Made by a program: the position numbers and the translations under genes. A stretch of 40,916 nucleotides of DNA from an uncultured Actinomycetes bacterium (GTDB taxonomy: Bacteria > Actinomycetota > Thermoleophilia > RBG-16-64-13). The stretch lies in contig CAKZRW010000112.1 in the NCBI GenBank assembly GCA_937148845.1, forward strand, positions 1-40,916, written 5' to 3'. How positions within the stretch are numbered: position 1 is the stretch's first letter; every line of letters begins with the position of its first letter. The notes beneath the pieces were generated by a model that did no database searches, was not told the DNA's origin, and saw only the letters and a list, made by a program, of their open reading frames with translations. Below, piece after piece: positions 17,963 through 26,157 of this stretch.

Positions 17963-19015
17963 CTAGAACTGGCGTAAGAAGCGGAGGTCGTTCTCGAAGA
18001 AGAGCCGGAGATCGTTGACCCGGTGCTTGAGCATGGCGATACGTTCGATGCCCATTCCGAAGGCAAAGCCGGTGTAAAGCTCGGGATCGTAATCGACGAA
18101 ACCGAACACATTGGGATCCACCATGCCGGCCCCCAGGATCTCCAGCCAACCGGTCTGCTTGCAAAGTCGGCAGCCCGCTCCGTCACAGATCATGCAGGAG
18201 ACGTCGACCTCCACGGAGGGCTCGGTGAAAGGGAAGAAATGGGGACGCAGACGCACTCTGCGGTCAGCGCCGAACATGGCCCGCGCAAAAGTCTCCAAAG
18301 TACCTTTGAGGTCAGCCAAGGTGATGCCCTCGTCCACCACCAGTCCCTCGACCTGGTGGAACATGGGAGTGTGGGTAGCATCCGAGTCGCGCCGGTAGGC
18401 TGCGCCGGGGACGATGATGTGGACCGGCGGACGGTGCTTCTCCATGTAGCGCACCTGCATAGGAGAAGTGTGTGTGCGCAGAAGGATACCTTCGCTCACG
18501 AAGAAAGTATCGTGCAGAGAACGGGCCGGGTGGTCGGCCGGAGTGTTGAGAGCCTCGAAGTTGTAATACTCGGTCTCTACTTGCGGACCGTCGGCGATCT
18601 CGTAGCCCATGCCTATGAAGATGTCCTCGATCTCCCGGCGAGTCTGAGTGATGAGGTGCAGACGTCCCAGCGGGGAGTAACGGCCGGGGAGGGTGACGTC
18701 GATACGGTCATGCTCCAGAGTCTGGGCGAGCTTCCACGACTCAAGTTCCCGCTCCCGCGCGTCGGCCTTCGCCTCCAGCGTCCGCCGCACAAGGTTGCCC
18801 ACGCGGCCCACCTCCGGTCGTTCCTCGACAGGAAGCTCGCCTAGTGAGCGCAACAACTGGACCAACGGGGCCTTCCGCCCCAGGAAACGCACTCTGACCT
18901 CAGCCAGCTCGGCCAGGTCAGCGGCAGCTGCGATGGCGGCAAGACCGTCCAGATAGATGGCCTTCAGGTCTTCCCGGGAGATCTGCTCCAGTATGGGGTC
19001 GGTCCGATCGATCAC
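17963..19015 (-). CDS. pheS: Phenylalanyl-tRNA synthetase alpha chain
   Basis: Catalytic alpha subunit. The 350-residue protein has an N-terminal coiled-coil tRNA-binding arm (about 5-90) and class II core motifs: GRYSPLGRLHLITQTRREIEDIF, DTFFVSEGILLRTHTSPMQVRYM, FHQVEGLVVD, and GFAFGMGIERIAMLKH as motif 3. A CMICDGAGCRLC cysteine cluster lies in the core, as in many bacterial PheS. The GTG start at 19015 has GGAAGGAG just upstream and gives normal length. A TTG at 19027 is an alternative, and the open frame to 19144 overlaps the upstream gene. Confidence 0.95.
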   Translation of the reverse strand: MIDRTDPILEQISREDLKAIYLDGLAAIAAAADLAELAEVRVRFLGRKAPLVQLLRSLGELPVEERPEVGRVGNLVRRTLEAKADARERELESWKLAQTLEHDRIDVTLPGRYSPLGRLHLITQTRREIEDIFIGMGYEIADGPQVETEYYNFEALNTPADHPARSLHDTFFVSEGILLRTHTSPMQVRYMEKHRPPVHIIVPGAAYRRDSDATHTPMFHQVEGLVVDEGITLADLKGTLETFARAMFGADRRVRLRPHFFPFTEPSVEVDVSCMICDGAGCRLCKQTGWLEILGAGMVDPNVFGFVDYDPELYTGFAFGMGIERIAMLKHRVNDLRLFFENDLRFLRQF

Positions 19016-19046
19016 TGCTCCTTCCAAGGCGTCAATCCTAGCGGAG

Positions 19047-19958
19047 TCAGGGCCTATCTGCCAACTGGTCGGACCCGTGGGCTGGTCGCCCCTGGCCTGA
19101 CCCATGGCTTTCCTTGCGGGATACGCGGGCCTTCGCCGCCTCATACGCGAATACGGTGCCGGCCATGGCCACGTTCAGGGAGTCGAAACTGACCTGAGGA
19201 ATGGACACCCGCTTGGCCTCCGGCCAGGGATGAGCGGGACCTTCCCTCTCTTCCCCCAGCACGACCACCACCAGCCCACCCTGCGCGAAGAGCTCCGCCG
19301 CGCTAGCCAGTTCCACGTCACCCCTGGCATCGGCCACGACGACAGAACAGCGGAGGCTCCCCTCCTCTGCGATGCGCTCCAGGTATGCTTTGAGATCGGA
19401 AGGCATCACCTCGCTCACCACTGGCAGCAGGAACTGCGCGCCCATCCCAGCGCGGAGGGCTTTAGGGCCGAACGCATCGGCAGTACCTGGCGAGCAGATG
19501 ACCCCCTGCAGGCCAAAGGCTAGCGCACTCCGACACAGCGTCCCTACGTTTCCCGGGTCACCTAGGCCGTCCAGGTAGAACACGATCCCGCCCCGCGCCG
19601 GGAGAGAGGACAGATGCCACCCCGGCTTTCGGCAGAGGAAGACCACGTCCGCCGAACCGCCCAGAGAGCTCGCATAATCGAGCGTTTCCTGACTGCATAG
19701 GCCGATGTTGGGCACCCTAGCACTCTGCGATTGCTCCATCCCCGCCTCGGCCCGAGCCCTCAGCGCATGCGGAAGAGCAGCGAAAAGCTCCTTCCGGACG
19801 AGGACCTCTATGATCTCGGCCTGGGCTGCGAGGGCCGCTTCCAGCAAGTCCATACCCTCGCAGACGATCAGGCCCCGCTCGCGCCGCCATTTCTTCTTCT
19901 GCAGTTTGCGCGCAAGCTTGACTGCGTGATTGTGGCGCCCAGCGATCTCGCGGATCAC
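19047..19958 (-). CDS. SpoU/TrmH-family RNA 2'-O-ribose methyltransferase
   Basis: This 303-residue protein has an N-terminal substrate-binding domain (HNHAVKLARKLQKKKWRRERGLIVCEG, L30e-like) and a SPOUT catalytic domain. The three SpoU motifs are visible: FYLDGLGDPGNVGTLCRSA (motif 1, Asn and Arg), VVVLGEEREG (motif 2) and SIPQVSFDSLNVAMAGTVFAYEA (motif 3). This family modifies 23S rRNA or tRNA; the exact target is not predictable. It sits between rplT and pheS as in many Gram-positive bacteria. It starts at a GTG with GGGAG upstream. Confidence 0.9.
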   Translation of the reverse strand: MIREIAGRHNHAVKLARKLQKKKWRRERGLIVCEGMDLLEAALAAQAEIIEVLVRKELFAALPHALRARAEAGMEQSQSARVPNIGLCSQETLDYASSLGGSADVVFLCRKPGWHLSSLPARGGIVFYLDGLGDPGNVGTLCRSALAFGLQGVICSPGTADAFGPKALRAGMGAQFLLPVVSEVMPSDLKAYLERIAEEGSLRCSVVVADARGDVELASAAELFAQGGLVVVVLGEEREGPAHPWPEAKRVSIPQVSFDSLNVAMAGTVFAYEAAKARVSRKESHGSGQGRPAHGSDQLADRP

Positions 19959-19991
19959 AGCGCTCCCCCATCTTGGAGCAGGGCGTAGGGC

Positions 19992-20354
19992 TTAGGCGGC
20001 TCCCAACGCCTCCTTGGCACGAGCCGCCATCTGGGCAAAGACTTCGGGCTCCCGCACAGCCAGATCGGCCAAGATCTTTCGGTCGATCTCGATGTTGGCT
20101 TCCTTGAGACCGTGGATGAGCTGGTTATAACTCAGGCCGTGCTGCCGAGCCCCCGCGTTGATGCGGGTGATCCACAGGCGTCTAAACTCGCGCTTGCGAG
20201 CTCTGCGGTCCCGGTAAGCATACACGCCGGACTTGAGGGACTGCTCCTTTGCGCGGCGGTAGGACGACTTCTTGAGGCCCCAGTAGCCTTTGGCCTCGTC
20301 TAGGACCTTGCGGCGTTTCTTGTGGGCATGGACGCTTCTCTTGACGCGGGGCAT
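19992..20354 (-). CDS. rplT: Large ribosomal subunit protein bL20
   Basis: This 120-residue ribosomal protein has the family start [18 protein letters not shown] and the conserved [14 protein letters not shown]-type segment ([23 protein letters not shown]). It binds 23S rRNA early in 50S assembly. In some bacteria it represses its own infC-rpmI-rplT operon through the leader RNA, which is relevant to the terminator found upstream of infC here. AAGGTAGGT precedes the ATG. Confidence 0.98.
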   Translation of the reverse strand: MPRVKRSVHAHKKRRKVLDEAKGYWGLKKSSYRRAKEQSLKSGVYAYRDRRARKREFRRLWITRINAGARQHGLSYNQLIHGLKEANIEIDRKILADLAVREPEVFAQMAARAKEALGAA

Positions 20355-20369
20355 CGCTACCTACCTTCT

Positions 20370-20564
20370 TCACGCACCGAGAAGGTCGCGCACCCGACTA
20401 CTGTCCTGCGAGGCGAGCGGGGCATCCTTCCGGAACTTCCGTTTGCGATTGGCGGACTTCTTAGTCATCAGGTGGCTACCGAAGGCCCGGCGACGCATGA
20501 GCTTGCCGGTGCCGGTCACCTTGATCCGCTTCTTCGTACCTTTGTGGGTCTTGTTCTTCGCCAT
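20370..20564 (-). CDS. rpmI: Large ribosomal subunit protein bL35
   Basis: This 64-residue basic protein has the family pattern MAKNKTHKGTKKRIKVTGTG and HLMTKKSANRKRKFRK. It lies between infC and rplT in the standard order, with 12 nt from the infC stop and AAGGAAG as ribosome site. Confidence 0.98.
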   Translation of the reverse strand: MAKNKTHKGTKKRIKVTGTGKLMRRRAFGSHLMTKKSANRKRKFRKDAPLASQDSSRVRDLLGA

Positions 20565-20576
20565 CTTGCTTCCTTG

Positions 20577-21089
20577 CTAGTTGCGCCGGGGAGCCAGCAT
20601 CATGACCATGTTCCTGCCGTCAAGACTGGGTTCGGACTCGATCTCAGCGATCTCGGCCAGATCCTCGGCCATACGGCGTAGCAACTTCTCGCCCAGATGG
20701 GGATGCACCAGCTCTCTACCCCGGAACATGATAGTTAGTTTGACCTTGTCTCCTTTTTTGAGGAAGCGCTGCACGTGGCCTTTTTTCGTTTCAAAATCGT
20801 GGTCATCGATCTTCGGCCGCAGCTTGATCTCCTTGATGTTTATGATCGTCTGCCGCTTGCGCGCTTCCTTGGCTTTCTGCTCCTGCTCGTACCTGTACTT
20901 GCCATAGTCCATCACCTTGCAGACCGGCGGGTCGGCCATCGGCGCCACCTCGACCAGGTCGAGATTCAATCTGTCGGCATAGTCGAGCGCCTCATCCAGA
21001 CTGACGATCCCCACTTGCTCGCCGTCAGGCCCGATCAAGCGGACCTTGTCTGCGCGGATCCTTTCATTGATGCGAACTGTATCGGCTAT
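20577..21089 (-). CDS. infC: Translation initiation factor IF-3 with ATA start codon
   Basis: IF-3 binds the 30S subunit and rejects wrong start codons. The encoded protein is 170 residues, with the N-domain ([25 protein letters not shown]), the linker helix ([17 protein letters not shown]) and the C-domain ending [21 protein letters not shown]. No ATG, GTG or TTG exists at the family N-terminus. The frame is closed by TAA two codons before an ATA at 21087-21089, giving (M)[13 protein letters not shown] strong GGGAGGT lies about 10 nt upstream, and AAGG lies closer. Non-AUG starts (usually AUU) are typical of infC and mediate autoregulation. A TTG at 21038 would delete the first 17 residues, including conserved INERIRA. 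Confidence 0.93.
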   Translation of the reverse strand: MADTVRINERIRADKVRLIGPDGEQVGIVSLDEALDYADRLNLDLVEVAPMADPPVCKVMDYGKYRYEQEQKAKEARKRQTIINIKEIKLRPKIDDHDFETKKGHVQRFLKKGDKVKLTIMFRGRELVHPHLGEKLLRRMAEDLAEIAEIESEPSLDGRNMVMMLAPRRN

Positions 21090-21139
21090 GTTGCCTTACA
21101 CCTCCCCCGGCGCCACCGGTCCGTCGCCATCCCTTCCAC

Positions 21140-21165
21140 AAAAAAAAGCGGTGCATCCACCGCTT
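21140..21165 (-). terminator. Intrinsic terminator/attenuator in the infC leader
   Basis: On the minus strand the stem AAGCGGTG/CACCGCTT with a 4-nt GATG loop (21146-21165) is followed by eight T residues. It lies 50 nt before the infC start and about 100 nt after a promoter at the thrS end. It can therefore end thrS transcripts and also attenuate infC-rpmI-rplT, as the L20-leader does in Firmicutes. Confidence 0.85.
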
Positions 21166-21270
21166 CCAAAGCTGCAGCTAAGCCCCAAGGCTACTCGTAA
21201 GCTATGCTCAGACCCCCGAGCCGACCGAGCTGGAGGTGGGAAGGGTGGCTTCCTCTTTATATAGCCGGGA

Positions 21271-21299
21271 AGTATAGCCGAAGGAAGCGCGACCCTCAA
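21271..21299 (-). promoter_or_regulatory. infC operon promoter overlapping the thrS stop codon
   Basis: On the minus strand -35 TTGAGG (21294-21299) and -10 TATACT (21271-21276) are separated by 17 nt. The -35 box includes the thrS TGA (21296-21298). The predicted start near 21264 gives a leader of about 175 nt containing the intrinsic terminator. Confidence 0.75.
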
Positions 21300-23209
21300 G
21301 CACCTACTCTCACGGCCGGAATCGCACACTCGTCAGTGATCTTCGCGACCCCTTCCGCCTTTGCCAACGTGACTGTGTCCCGGCTTCCCCGCTTGCGGAG
21401 AGCCAAAGTCTCTTCTTCCGCTTCCCGGTCGCCCACTACGACCATGAAGGGCACCTTGCTCACTTCAGCTTCCCGTATCTTCTTGGCCACTGATTCTCCG
21501 CGGACGTCTATCTCGACCCGCAGACCTTGGGCCACGAGATTCCCGCGTACAGTCTCAGCGTAGCCCAGGTGTCGGTCCGCCACCGGGATGACTGCCACCT
21601 GCACCGGCGCCAGCCAGGCGGGCAACGCTCCCCCATAATGCTCGATCAGTATGGCGAGAAAGCGCTCGATACTGCCCAATACAGTCCGATGGATCATGAC
21701 CGGCCGGTGACGCTGATTGTCTTCGCCGACGTATTCCAGGTCCAGCCGTTCAGGCATAGCGAAGTCGACCTGGCAGGTAGCGCATTGCCAGGTGCGGCCC
21801 ATCACATCCTCGATATGGAAGTCGATCTTCGGCCCGTAGAAGGCACCCTCGCCCGGATTCAGCACATACGCAAGCTGGGCTCGTTCCAAAGCAGCCGCCA
21901 ACGCCCTCTCTGCTGTCTGCCACATCTCGTCGCTACCGATGGACTTCTCAGGCCGGGTAGACAACTCCACGTGCACCCGGTCGAAGCCGAAGGTGCGATA
22001 CATGCGTTGCACCAGCTCGATGACCCCCAGGACCTCATCCTCTACCTGCTCGGGCAGGCAGTAGATATGGGCATCGTCCTGCGTAAACATCCGCACCCTG
22101 AAGAGACCCTGCAGTACACCAGAGAGCTCGTGACGGTGAACCACCCCCAGCTCAGCCAGACGCAGGGGAAGGTCACGGTAGGAACGCTGCTCACTCTTAT
22201 AGATGAGGGTGCCACCGGGGCAGTTCATGGGCTTGATGGCAAAGTCGATGTCGTCGATCTTGGTGAAGTACATGTTGTCTTTGTAATTGTCCCAGTGCCC
22301 CGACCGCTCCCAGAGCGTCCGCTGCAACATGATTGGTGTCCTGGTCTCTTCGTAGCCGGCAGCGAGGTGCTCCCGACGCCAGTACTCAAGCAGCGCGTTT
22401 ATCACCCTCATCCCCTTGGGATGGAAGAACGGGAAACCCGGCCCCTCGTCGTGGAAACTGAACAGCCCCAACTCTTTCCCCAGCTTGCGATGGTCCCGCT
22501 GCCGCGCCATCTCCAGGCGCGCCAGATAGTCGTCCAGCTCTTTCTTGGAGGGGAAAGCAGTGCCATAGATGCGAGTCAGCATGGGCCGATCGCTCTTGCC
22601 CCGCCAATAGGCGCCAGCCACGGAAAGCAAAGCCACAGCCCCTGCTCGGCTGCTGTCTGGCACGTGCGGACCCCGGCACAGGTCCACGAAACTGCCTTGG
22701 CGATAGATGCTGATGACCGCGTCTTCGGGCAGCTCCCGGATGAGCTCCAGCTTGTAAGGCTCGTCCGCGAACAGAGCCTCTGCCTCTTCTCTCGTGATCT
22801 CCCGACGCTCGAAAGGTTCCCCCCGGGCGATCAAACGCTCCATCTCGGCTTGCAGGTCGGCAAGCTGGTCCTCTCCGACGGGCTGGGGGAATGCAAAGTC
22901 ATAGTAGAAGCCATCCTTGATAGCAGGCCCGATAGCGACCTTGGTGCCTGGGTAGAGCCGGGTGGCAGCCTCGGCGAGCAGATGCGCCGCGGAATGACGC
23001 ATGACCTCCAACCCTTCCGGGGTAGAGGGGGTCAGAATCGTCAGGCGGTCGCCGTCGTGTAGCGGTGTGTTCAGGTCCACGATCCTCTCCCCCACCTTGG
23101 CAGCGACCGCCGCTTTGGCGAGCTTGGGCCCGATGGCGGTGGCTACGTCGAGCGCGGTAGCCCCCTCCGCCACTTCGAGACTGGACCCATCCGGAAGAAG
23201 CACTATCAT
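21296..23209 (-). CDS. thrS: Threonyl-tRNA synthetase
   Basis: This class II synthetase for threonine has 637 residues. Domains in order: TGS (1-60); the second additional/editing domain with HSAAH (72-76) and a later Cys/His pair for serine clearance; the catalytic core with FFHPKGMRVINALLEYWR, the zinc-ligand segment MNCPGG, RMFTQDDAHIYC, and the HRTVLGSIERF motif; and a C-terminal anticodon-binding domain (VAVIPVADRHLGYA). The start at 23209 (ATG after GAGGGTCC) is preferred over a GTG at 23221, which has no ribosome site. The gene follows tRNA-Val by 42 nt and has no separate visible promoter. Confidence 0.97.
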   Translation of the reverse strand: MIVLLPDGSSLEVAEGATALDVATAIGPKLAKAAVAAKVGERIVDLNTPLHDGDRLTILTPSTPEGLEVMRHSAAHLLAEAATRLYPGTKVAIGPAIKDGFYYDFAFPQPVGEDQLADLQAEMERLIARGEPFERREITREEAEALFADEPYKLELIRELPEDAVISIYRQGSFVDLCRGPHVPDSSRAGAVALLSVAGAYWRGKSDRPMLTRIYGTAFPSKKELDDYLARLEMARQRDHRKLGKELGLFSFHDEGPGFPFFHPKGMRVINALLEYWRREHLAAGYEETRTPIMLQRTLWERSGHWDNYKDNMYFTKIDDIDFAIKPMNCPGGTLIYKSEQRSYRDLPLRLAELGVVHRHELSGVLQGLFRVRMFTQDDAHIYCLPEQVEDEVLGVIELVQRMYRTFGFDRVHVELSTRPEKSIGSDEMWQTAERALAAALERAQLAYVLNPGEGAFYGPKIDFHIEDVMGRTWQCATCQVDFAMPERLDLEYVGEDNQRHRPVMIHRTVLGSIERFLAILIEHYGGALPAWLAPVQVAVIPVADRHLGYAETVRGNLVAQGLRVEIDVRGESVAKKIREAEVSKVPFMVVVGDREAEEETLALRKRGSRDTVTLAKAEGVAKITDECAIPAVRVGA

Positions 23210-23251
23210 GGACCCTCGCACGAACCAGAAATGACCTGCGGCAAAGAAAAG

Positions 23252-23323
23252 TGGGCGCTACTGGATTTGAACCAGTGGCCTCTTCCGCGTCAAGGAAGCG
23301 CTCTCCCCCTGAGCTAAGCGCCC
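23252..23323 (-). tRNA. tRNA-Val (GAC)
   Basis: The minus strand folds as a standard cloverleaf. The acceptor stem is GGGCGCT/AGCGCCC with discriminator A. The D-arm has AGCTCAGGGGGAGAGC, the anticodon arm is CTTCC-TTGACGC-GGAAG with anticodon GAC, and the T-arm is CTGGTTCAAATCCAG. CCA is not encoded. It stands alone immediately upstream of thrS. Confidence 0.96.
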
Positions 23324-23334
23324 ATCACCGGCGC

Positions 23335-23363
23335 ATAATACAGCCGGCGCTTCCCCCTGGCAA
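23335..23363 (-). promoter_or_regulatory. Promoter of tRNA-Val (and possibly thrS)
   Basis: On the minus strand -35 TTGCCA (23358-23363) and -10 TATTAT (23335-23340) are separated by 17 nt, with a predicted start near 23328, a few bases before the tRNA 5' end. No other promoter is obvious before thrS. Confidence 0.75.
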
Positions 23364-23526
23364 GTGTTCGGCCTGGCCCGAGCACCCGCTCTGACAGGAC
23401 TGGAGCCCGCGCGGCTTGCCGCCTCATAGGCTAGAGCCGCAGTTGGCCTCCTGCGAGCCCCCTAAGCGCGGCCCGCGGGCCAGCGTAGCTAGCCCGTGCT
23501 GCAGCACACCGGGAACTGGACGCTCC

Positions 23527-25332
23527 TCACCGCCCAGCCTTTCGTAGTCTGGACAGGTCCTCTTCGGTCAGCTCGGTCAGGAAGCCCGCCACCAGTTCCC
23601 CCGTCTGCTTGATCCTACTGACGTTGCAGTGCGAGCGGGTGTCGCCTGCCGTATGGTACTGCGGGTCGGTGCGCCACTGGAGCCAGGCGGCGGGGATCCC
23701 CTGCAGCTCGAAGGGCTCGTGGTCACTGTAGCCGTAGGGAGAGGGATCACGCAGGTAGGAAAGCGGCAGACCGTGTCGTCCCGCCCACCGTAAGAGCATG
23801 TCGGTCAGGAGCCGCGGTCCCCGCCCCAGGCTGCGTACGTAGAAGTCGTTGCCGAACCCCACCATGTCGAGTGAGATCATCCCGACCAAGTCTTTCCTGC
23901 GTTGCTCTGAAAGGCCAGCCACATAAGCCCGCGAGCCGTAATGATGATGATCCCGGTTGCTGTCGATCATTTCTTCGGCCCCAAAGAGTACGAAGACCAC
24001 GGTCGGTACAACAGTCGTCTCCCGAAGGCAGCGAGCCAACTCCAGTACAGCGGCTACTCCTGAGGCATTGTCATTACCACCCGGAGAAGGGGGCTTACTA
24101 TCAAGGTGCGCCCCCACCACGATCGTGGATGCAGAAACCCCCGGCTTCACTGCGACAACGTTGCAGCTGACCCGGCCGTTAGGAAGCGGCACCGGCTCTT
24201 TGTGCGCTTGGTAGCCCAGACTTGTGAGATACCCTGCCGCGTAGTCCGCTGCTTTCTGTTCAGCCGGACTGCCGGCTGGTCGCACGCCGATGTCGTAAGC
24301 AATACGGAGAAGGTGGAGCGCTGCTTCTTGCTGGTCGAACCGCCCGACCACCGACGGAGAGGGGTCCCGAAGTTCGCCCGCCAGTTCTACAGCGTCCAGA
24401 TTGATGCTCCGGCCTTCTGCCGCCGGATTCGCAGCTTCGCTTGCTAGCAATCGCAGAGTGTGCCTTCCGGGCGCAAGACCGCCACTCGACCAGACCCGCT
24501 GCTGGCAGCGAATGACGGGGCTGTGCGAGTCCACGGTAGCTGCCTGCTTTCCATCAAGAATGACCCTCATGCTGCCGTACGCCGGCCCTGTCTGGGCGAC
24601 AAGGGCTATGTACACGCCGCGGAACTCAAGAAAGAGGGAGGAGTCGGCCCCGGCGGAGCGTTGAGACCGCCCTGCCGAGAAACAGGCTCCGCTCTGCTCG
24701 ATCCAAGCGGGCTGGTACTCGATGCGGGCGTCGGTGTCTTCGTAGCGGCCGGTCAAGCCTAGGGTGCCGCCCAGGTAGCCTGCGACCCCCCTCACTTCGA
24801 CCGCATCGAGGCTGATAGACGTGTTCGTGTCGCTGCGGCTACTCCGGGTGATGGTCAGCACGTGCAGTCCGAGAGGGAGATTGCCGGTGGAAAAGACCCG
24901 CTGGCGGTAGAGGGGCCCCGCTGCCTTAAGGTCGACGACCGTAGGTGGCCCTCCGTCTACCCTGACCTCGGCGAGCCCGCTTTTCGCGTCCTTCAAGGCC
25001 AGCCAATCGAGCCCGGTGCCATAGAATGGGACAACCACCGACGCCCCGGGCGAACTCGTGCGGCAGTAGCTTCCTCCCAAAGCGATGGGGTCACTCACCA
25101 CTGTCCAGCGGCCGCTGTAGATCAGTCGACTGTCTTCCTGCTCGAAGCTAGCGAACCCCGGGATCGGGTTCGACGCAGAGACCGAAGGAGCAGCGAAGGC
25201 AGCATCTAGAGGTCTTGCTAGGAAAACGAAAACTACTTGGCCTAGCGCCAGCAGGAGAACCAAGAGAGCGACAGCAGCCCATGTGCGCCTGACCAGCAGC
25301 CGGTCGAGGTATCCTGGCTTCAGACCCCGCAT
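23527..25332 (-). CDS. Membrane-anchored M28-family metallopeptidase with two jelly-roll-like repeats
   Basis: This protein of about 601 residues starts with a basic stretch and a hydrophobic signal anchor (about 19-40). Two related beta-rich repeats follow (about 75-185 and 200-320), each ending in a pattern like SISLDAVEV or SINLDAVELAG. They resemble extracellular carbohydrate- or cell-surface-binding modules. The C-terminal third is an M28 zinc aminopeptidase domain with VVGAHLDSK (His, Asp), GGNDNASG (bridging Asp), FGAEE (catalytic and metal Glu), SLDMVGF (Asp) and a late His in QYHTAGDTRSH. It probably acts outside the membrane. The ATG at 25332 is chosen; a GTG at 25371 is possible. 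Neither has a clear ribosome site. The substrate is unknown. Confidence 0.88.
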   Translation of the reverse strand: MRGLKPGYLDRLLVRRTWAAVALLVLLLALGQVVFVFLARPLDAAFAAPSVSASNPIPGFASFEQEDSRLIYSGRWTVVSDPIALGGSYCRTSSPGASVVVPFYGTGLDWLALKDAKSGLAEVRVDGGPPTVVDLKAAGPLYRQRVFSTGNLPLGLHVLTITRSSRSDTNTSISLDAVEVRGVAGYLGGTLGLTGRYEDTDARIEYQPAWIEQSGACFSAGRSQRSAGADSSLFLEFRGVYIALVAQTGPAYGSMRVILDGKQAATVDSHSPVIRCQQRVWSSGGLAPGRHTLRLLASEAANPAAEGRSINLDAVELAGELRDPSPSVVGRFDQQEAALHLLRIAYDIGVRPAGSPAEQKAADYAAGYLTSLGYQAHKEPVPLPNGRVSCNVVAVKPGVSASTIVVGAHLDSKPPSPGGNDNASGVAAVLELARCLRETTVVPTVVFVLFGAEEMIDSNRDHHHYGSRAYVAGLSEQRRKDLVGMISLDMVGFGNDFYVRSLGRGPRLLTDMLLRWAGRHGLPLSYLRDPSPYGYSDHEPFELQGIPAAWLQWRTDPQYHTAGDTRSHCNVSRIKQTGELVAGFLTELTEEDLSRLRKAGR

Positions 25333-25396
25333 CAGACTAGCACGGTGAAGACGTTCCTGGCCCTGGGGCACGCGGAAAGGAGTCGCAGCCTACTCC

Positions 25397-25525
25397 TCAT
25401 AGAAAGTCGCACCCCTCCCCCAGGCATTCCTGATTGAGCGCGCTGAATGCGCAGGTCACTGGCGCTCCCACGCTCCACTCCGCGCCCAGGTGCTTCCGGA
25501 CGAAATCCACGGTCGTAAGCAGCGC
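25397..25525 (-). pseudogene. Post-stop C-terminal segment of the DUF5714 gene
   Basis: Directly after the TGA at 25526-25528 the same frame stays open for 42 codons and ends at a second TGA. It reads ALLTTVDFVRKHLGAEW, then CAFSALNQECLGEGCDFL. As I recall the family, this is the conserved DUF5714 C-terminus, including its final cysteines. The sense frame is intact, with no further stop or shift. The segment is therefore either the lost end of a recently truncated gene or is translated by recoding or readthrough. Confidence 0.6.
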
Positions 25526-26119
25526 TCAGAAAGTGCCGCGCTTGCAGCACCGTGGTCCCCCATGCTCTGCGATCACTTTGAGAGCACCCGCTGTGACCCC
25601 ATTGGAGAGGCGCCAGGCTTTTACTGAGAGCGGTGTAGCTTGGGTTATGAGACTGAGGAAGATCCCCGCCCCCACGGCTGCTCCACAGGCCCCCCAAAAA
25701 CCGCAGGCTCCACCCGGCACCTGCTCGGCACGCCTGCGTGCCTCAGCGAGCAGGCGTGCTTTCTCGGTTATCGCTGGCGCGTTCCCCGCACGGCAGCCCG
25801 TGGCTCCTTGGTTATAGTAAGCTGCCAGAAGCGCAGCCGGGATAAGAAAGTGATGCTCCGGCCCGTGCATCTTAAGGAGCGGGGATTGCATGAGAGCGGT
25901 AGCGATAGCAACCGGATCTGTCTCGGTCGTTTGGGTGCAGTAGCGCTCGATGAGGTCATTGGCCGAACTGCCATGGCAGCGGTCGCAGACGAAGTGGCCG
26001 TGGACGCAAGAAACATTTGCGTAACTCGTCTCCTGGCAGTGCCAGCAGGCCAGCGGACGAGCTGCCTCGAAATAGGCTAGCCCGGCACCACAGACTAGAC
26101 AGCCTGACTTATGTTCCAT
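25526..26119 (-). CDS. DUF5714 cysteine-rich protein, interrupted by in-frame TGA
   Basis: This 197-residue product runs up to the TGA at 25526. It has a run of metal-ligand-like motifs: CLVCG, CWHCQ, CVHGHFVCDRCH (zinc- or iron-sulfur-like), then MHGPEHHFLIPAALLAAYYN, GGACGFWGACGA and GGPRCCKRGTF. These are hallmarks of DUF5714, a family of unknown function seen in archaea and anaerobic bacteria. The usual family C-terminus lies immediately after the TGA in the same frame. The start at 26119 (ATG, GGGA upstream) directly precedes the first CxxC; a TTG at 26149 is possible. It begins 38 nt after the DUF499 gene, so it may belong to that transcript. Confidence 0.8.
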   Translation of the reverse strand: MEHKSGCLVCGAGLAYFEAARPLACWHCQETSYANVSCVHGHFVCDRCHGSSANDLIERYCTQTTETDPVAIATALMQSPLLKMHGPEHHFLIPAALLAAYYNQGATGCRAGNAPAITEKARLLAEARRRAEQVPGGACGFWGACGAAVGAGIFLSLITQATPLSVKAWRLSNGVTAGALKVIAEHGGPRCCKRGTF

Positions 26120-26157
26120 GTGTCCCGGTCGCTGCTTTCTCGCGGGCAACCTGCGCC

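Noticed and set aside
17953-18186. N-terminal extension of pheT by 78 codons
   Set aside because: It overlaps pheS in another frame, and MKAPLSWLKEYV at 17952 is the family N-terminus with its own ribosome site.
21527-23062. 511-codon open frame on the plus strand opposite thrS
   Set aside because: It is antisense to a complete thrS gene, has no recognisable family or ribosome site, and such shadows are expected in GC-rich DNA.
25510-25528. Selenocysteine codon as the sole explanation of the TGA in the DUF5714 gene
   Set aside because: There is no neighbouring U-x-x-C type redox motif and only a weak stem downstream; kept as one option and not as a call.
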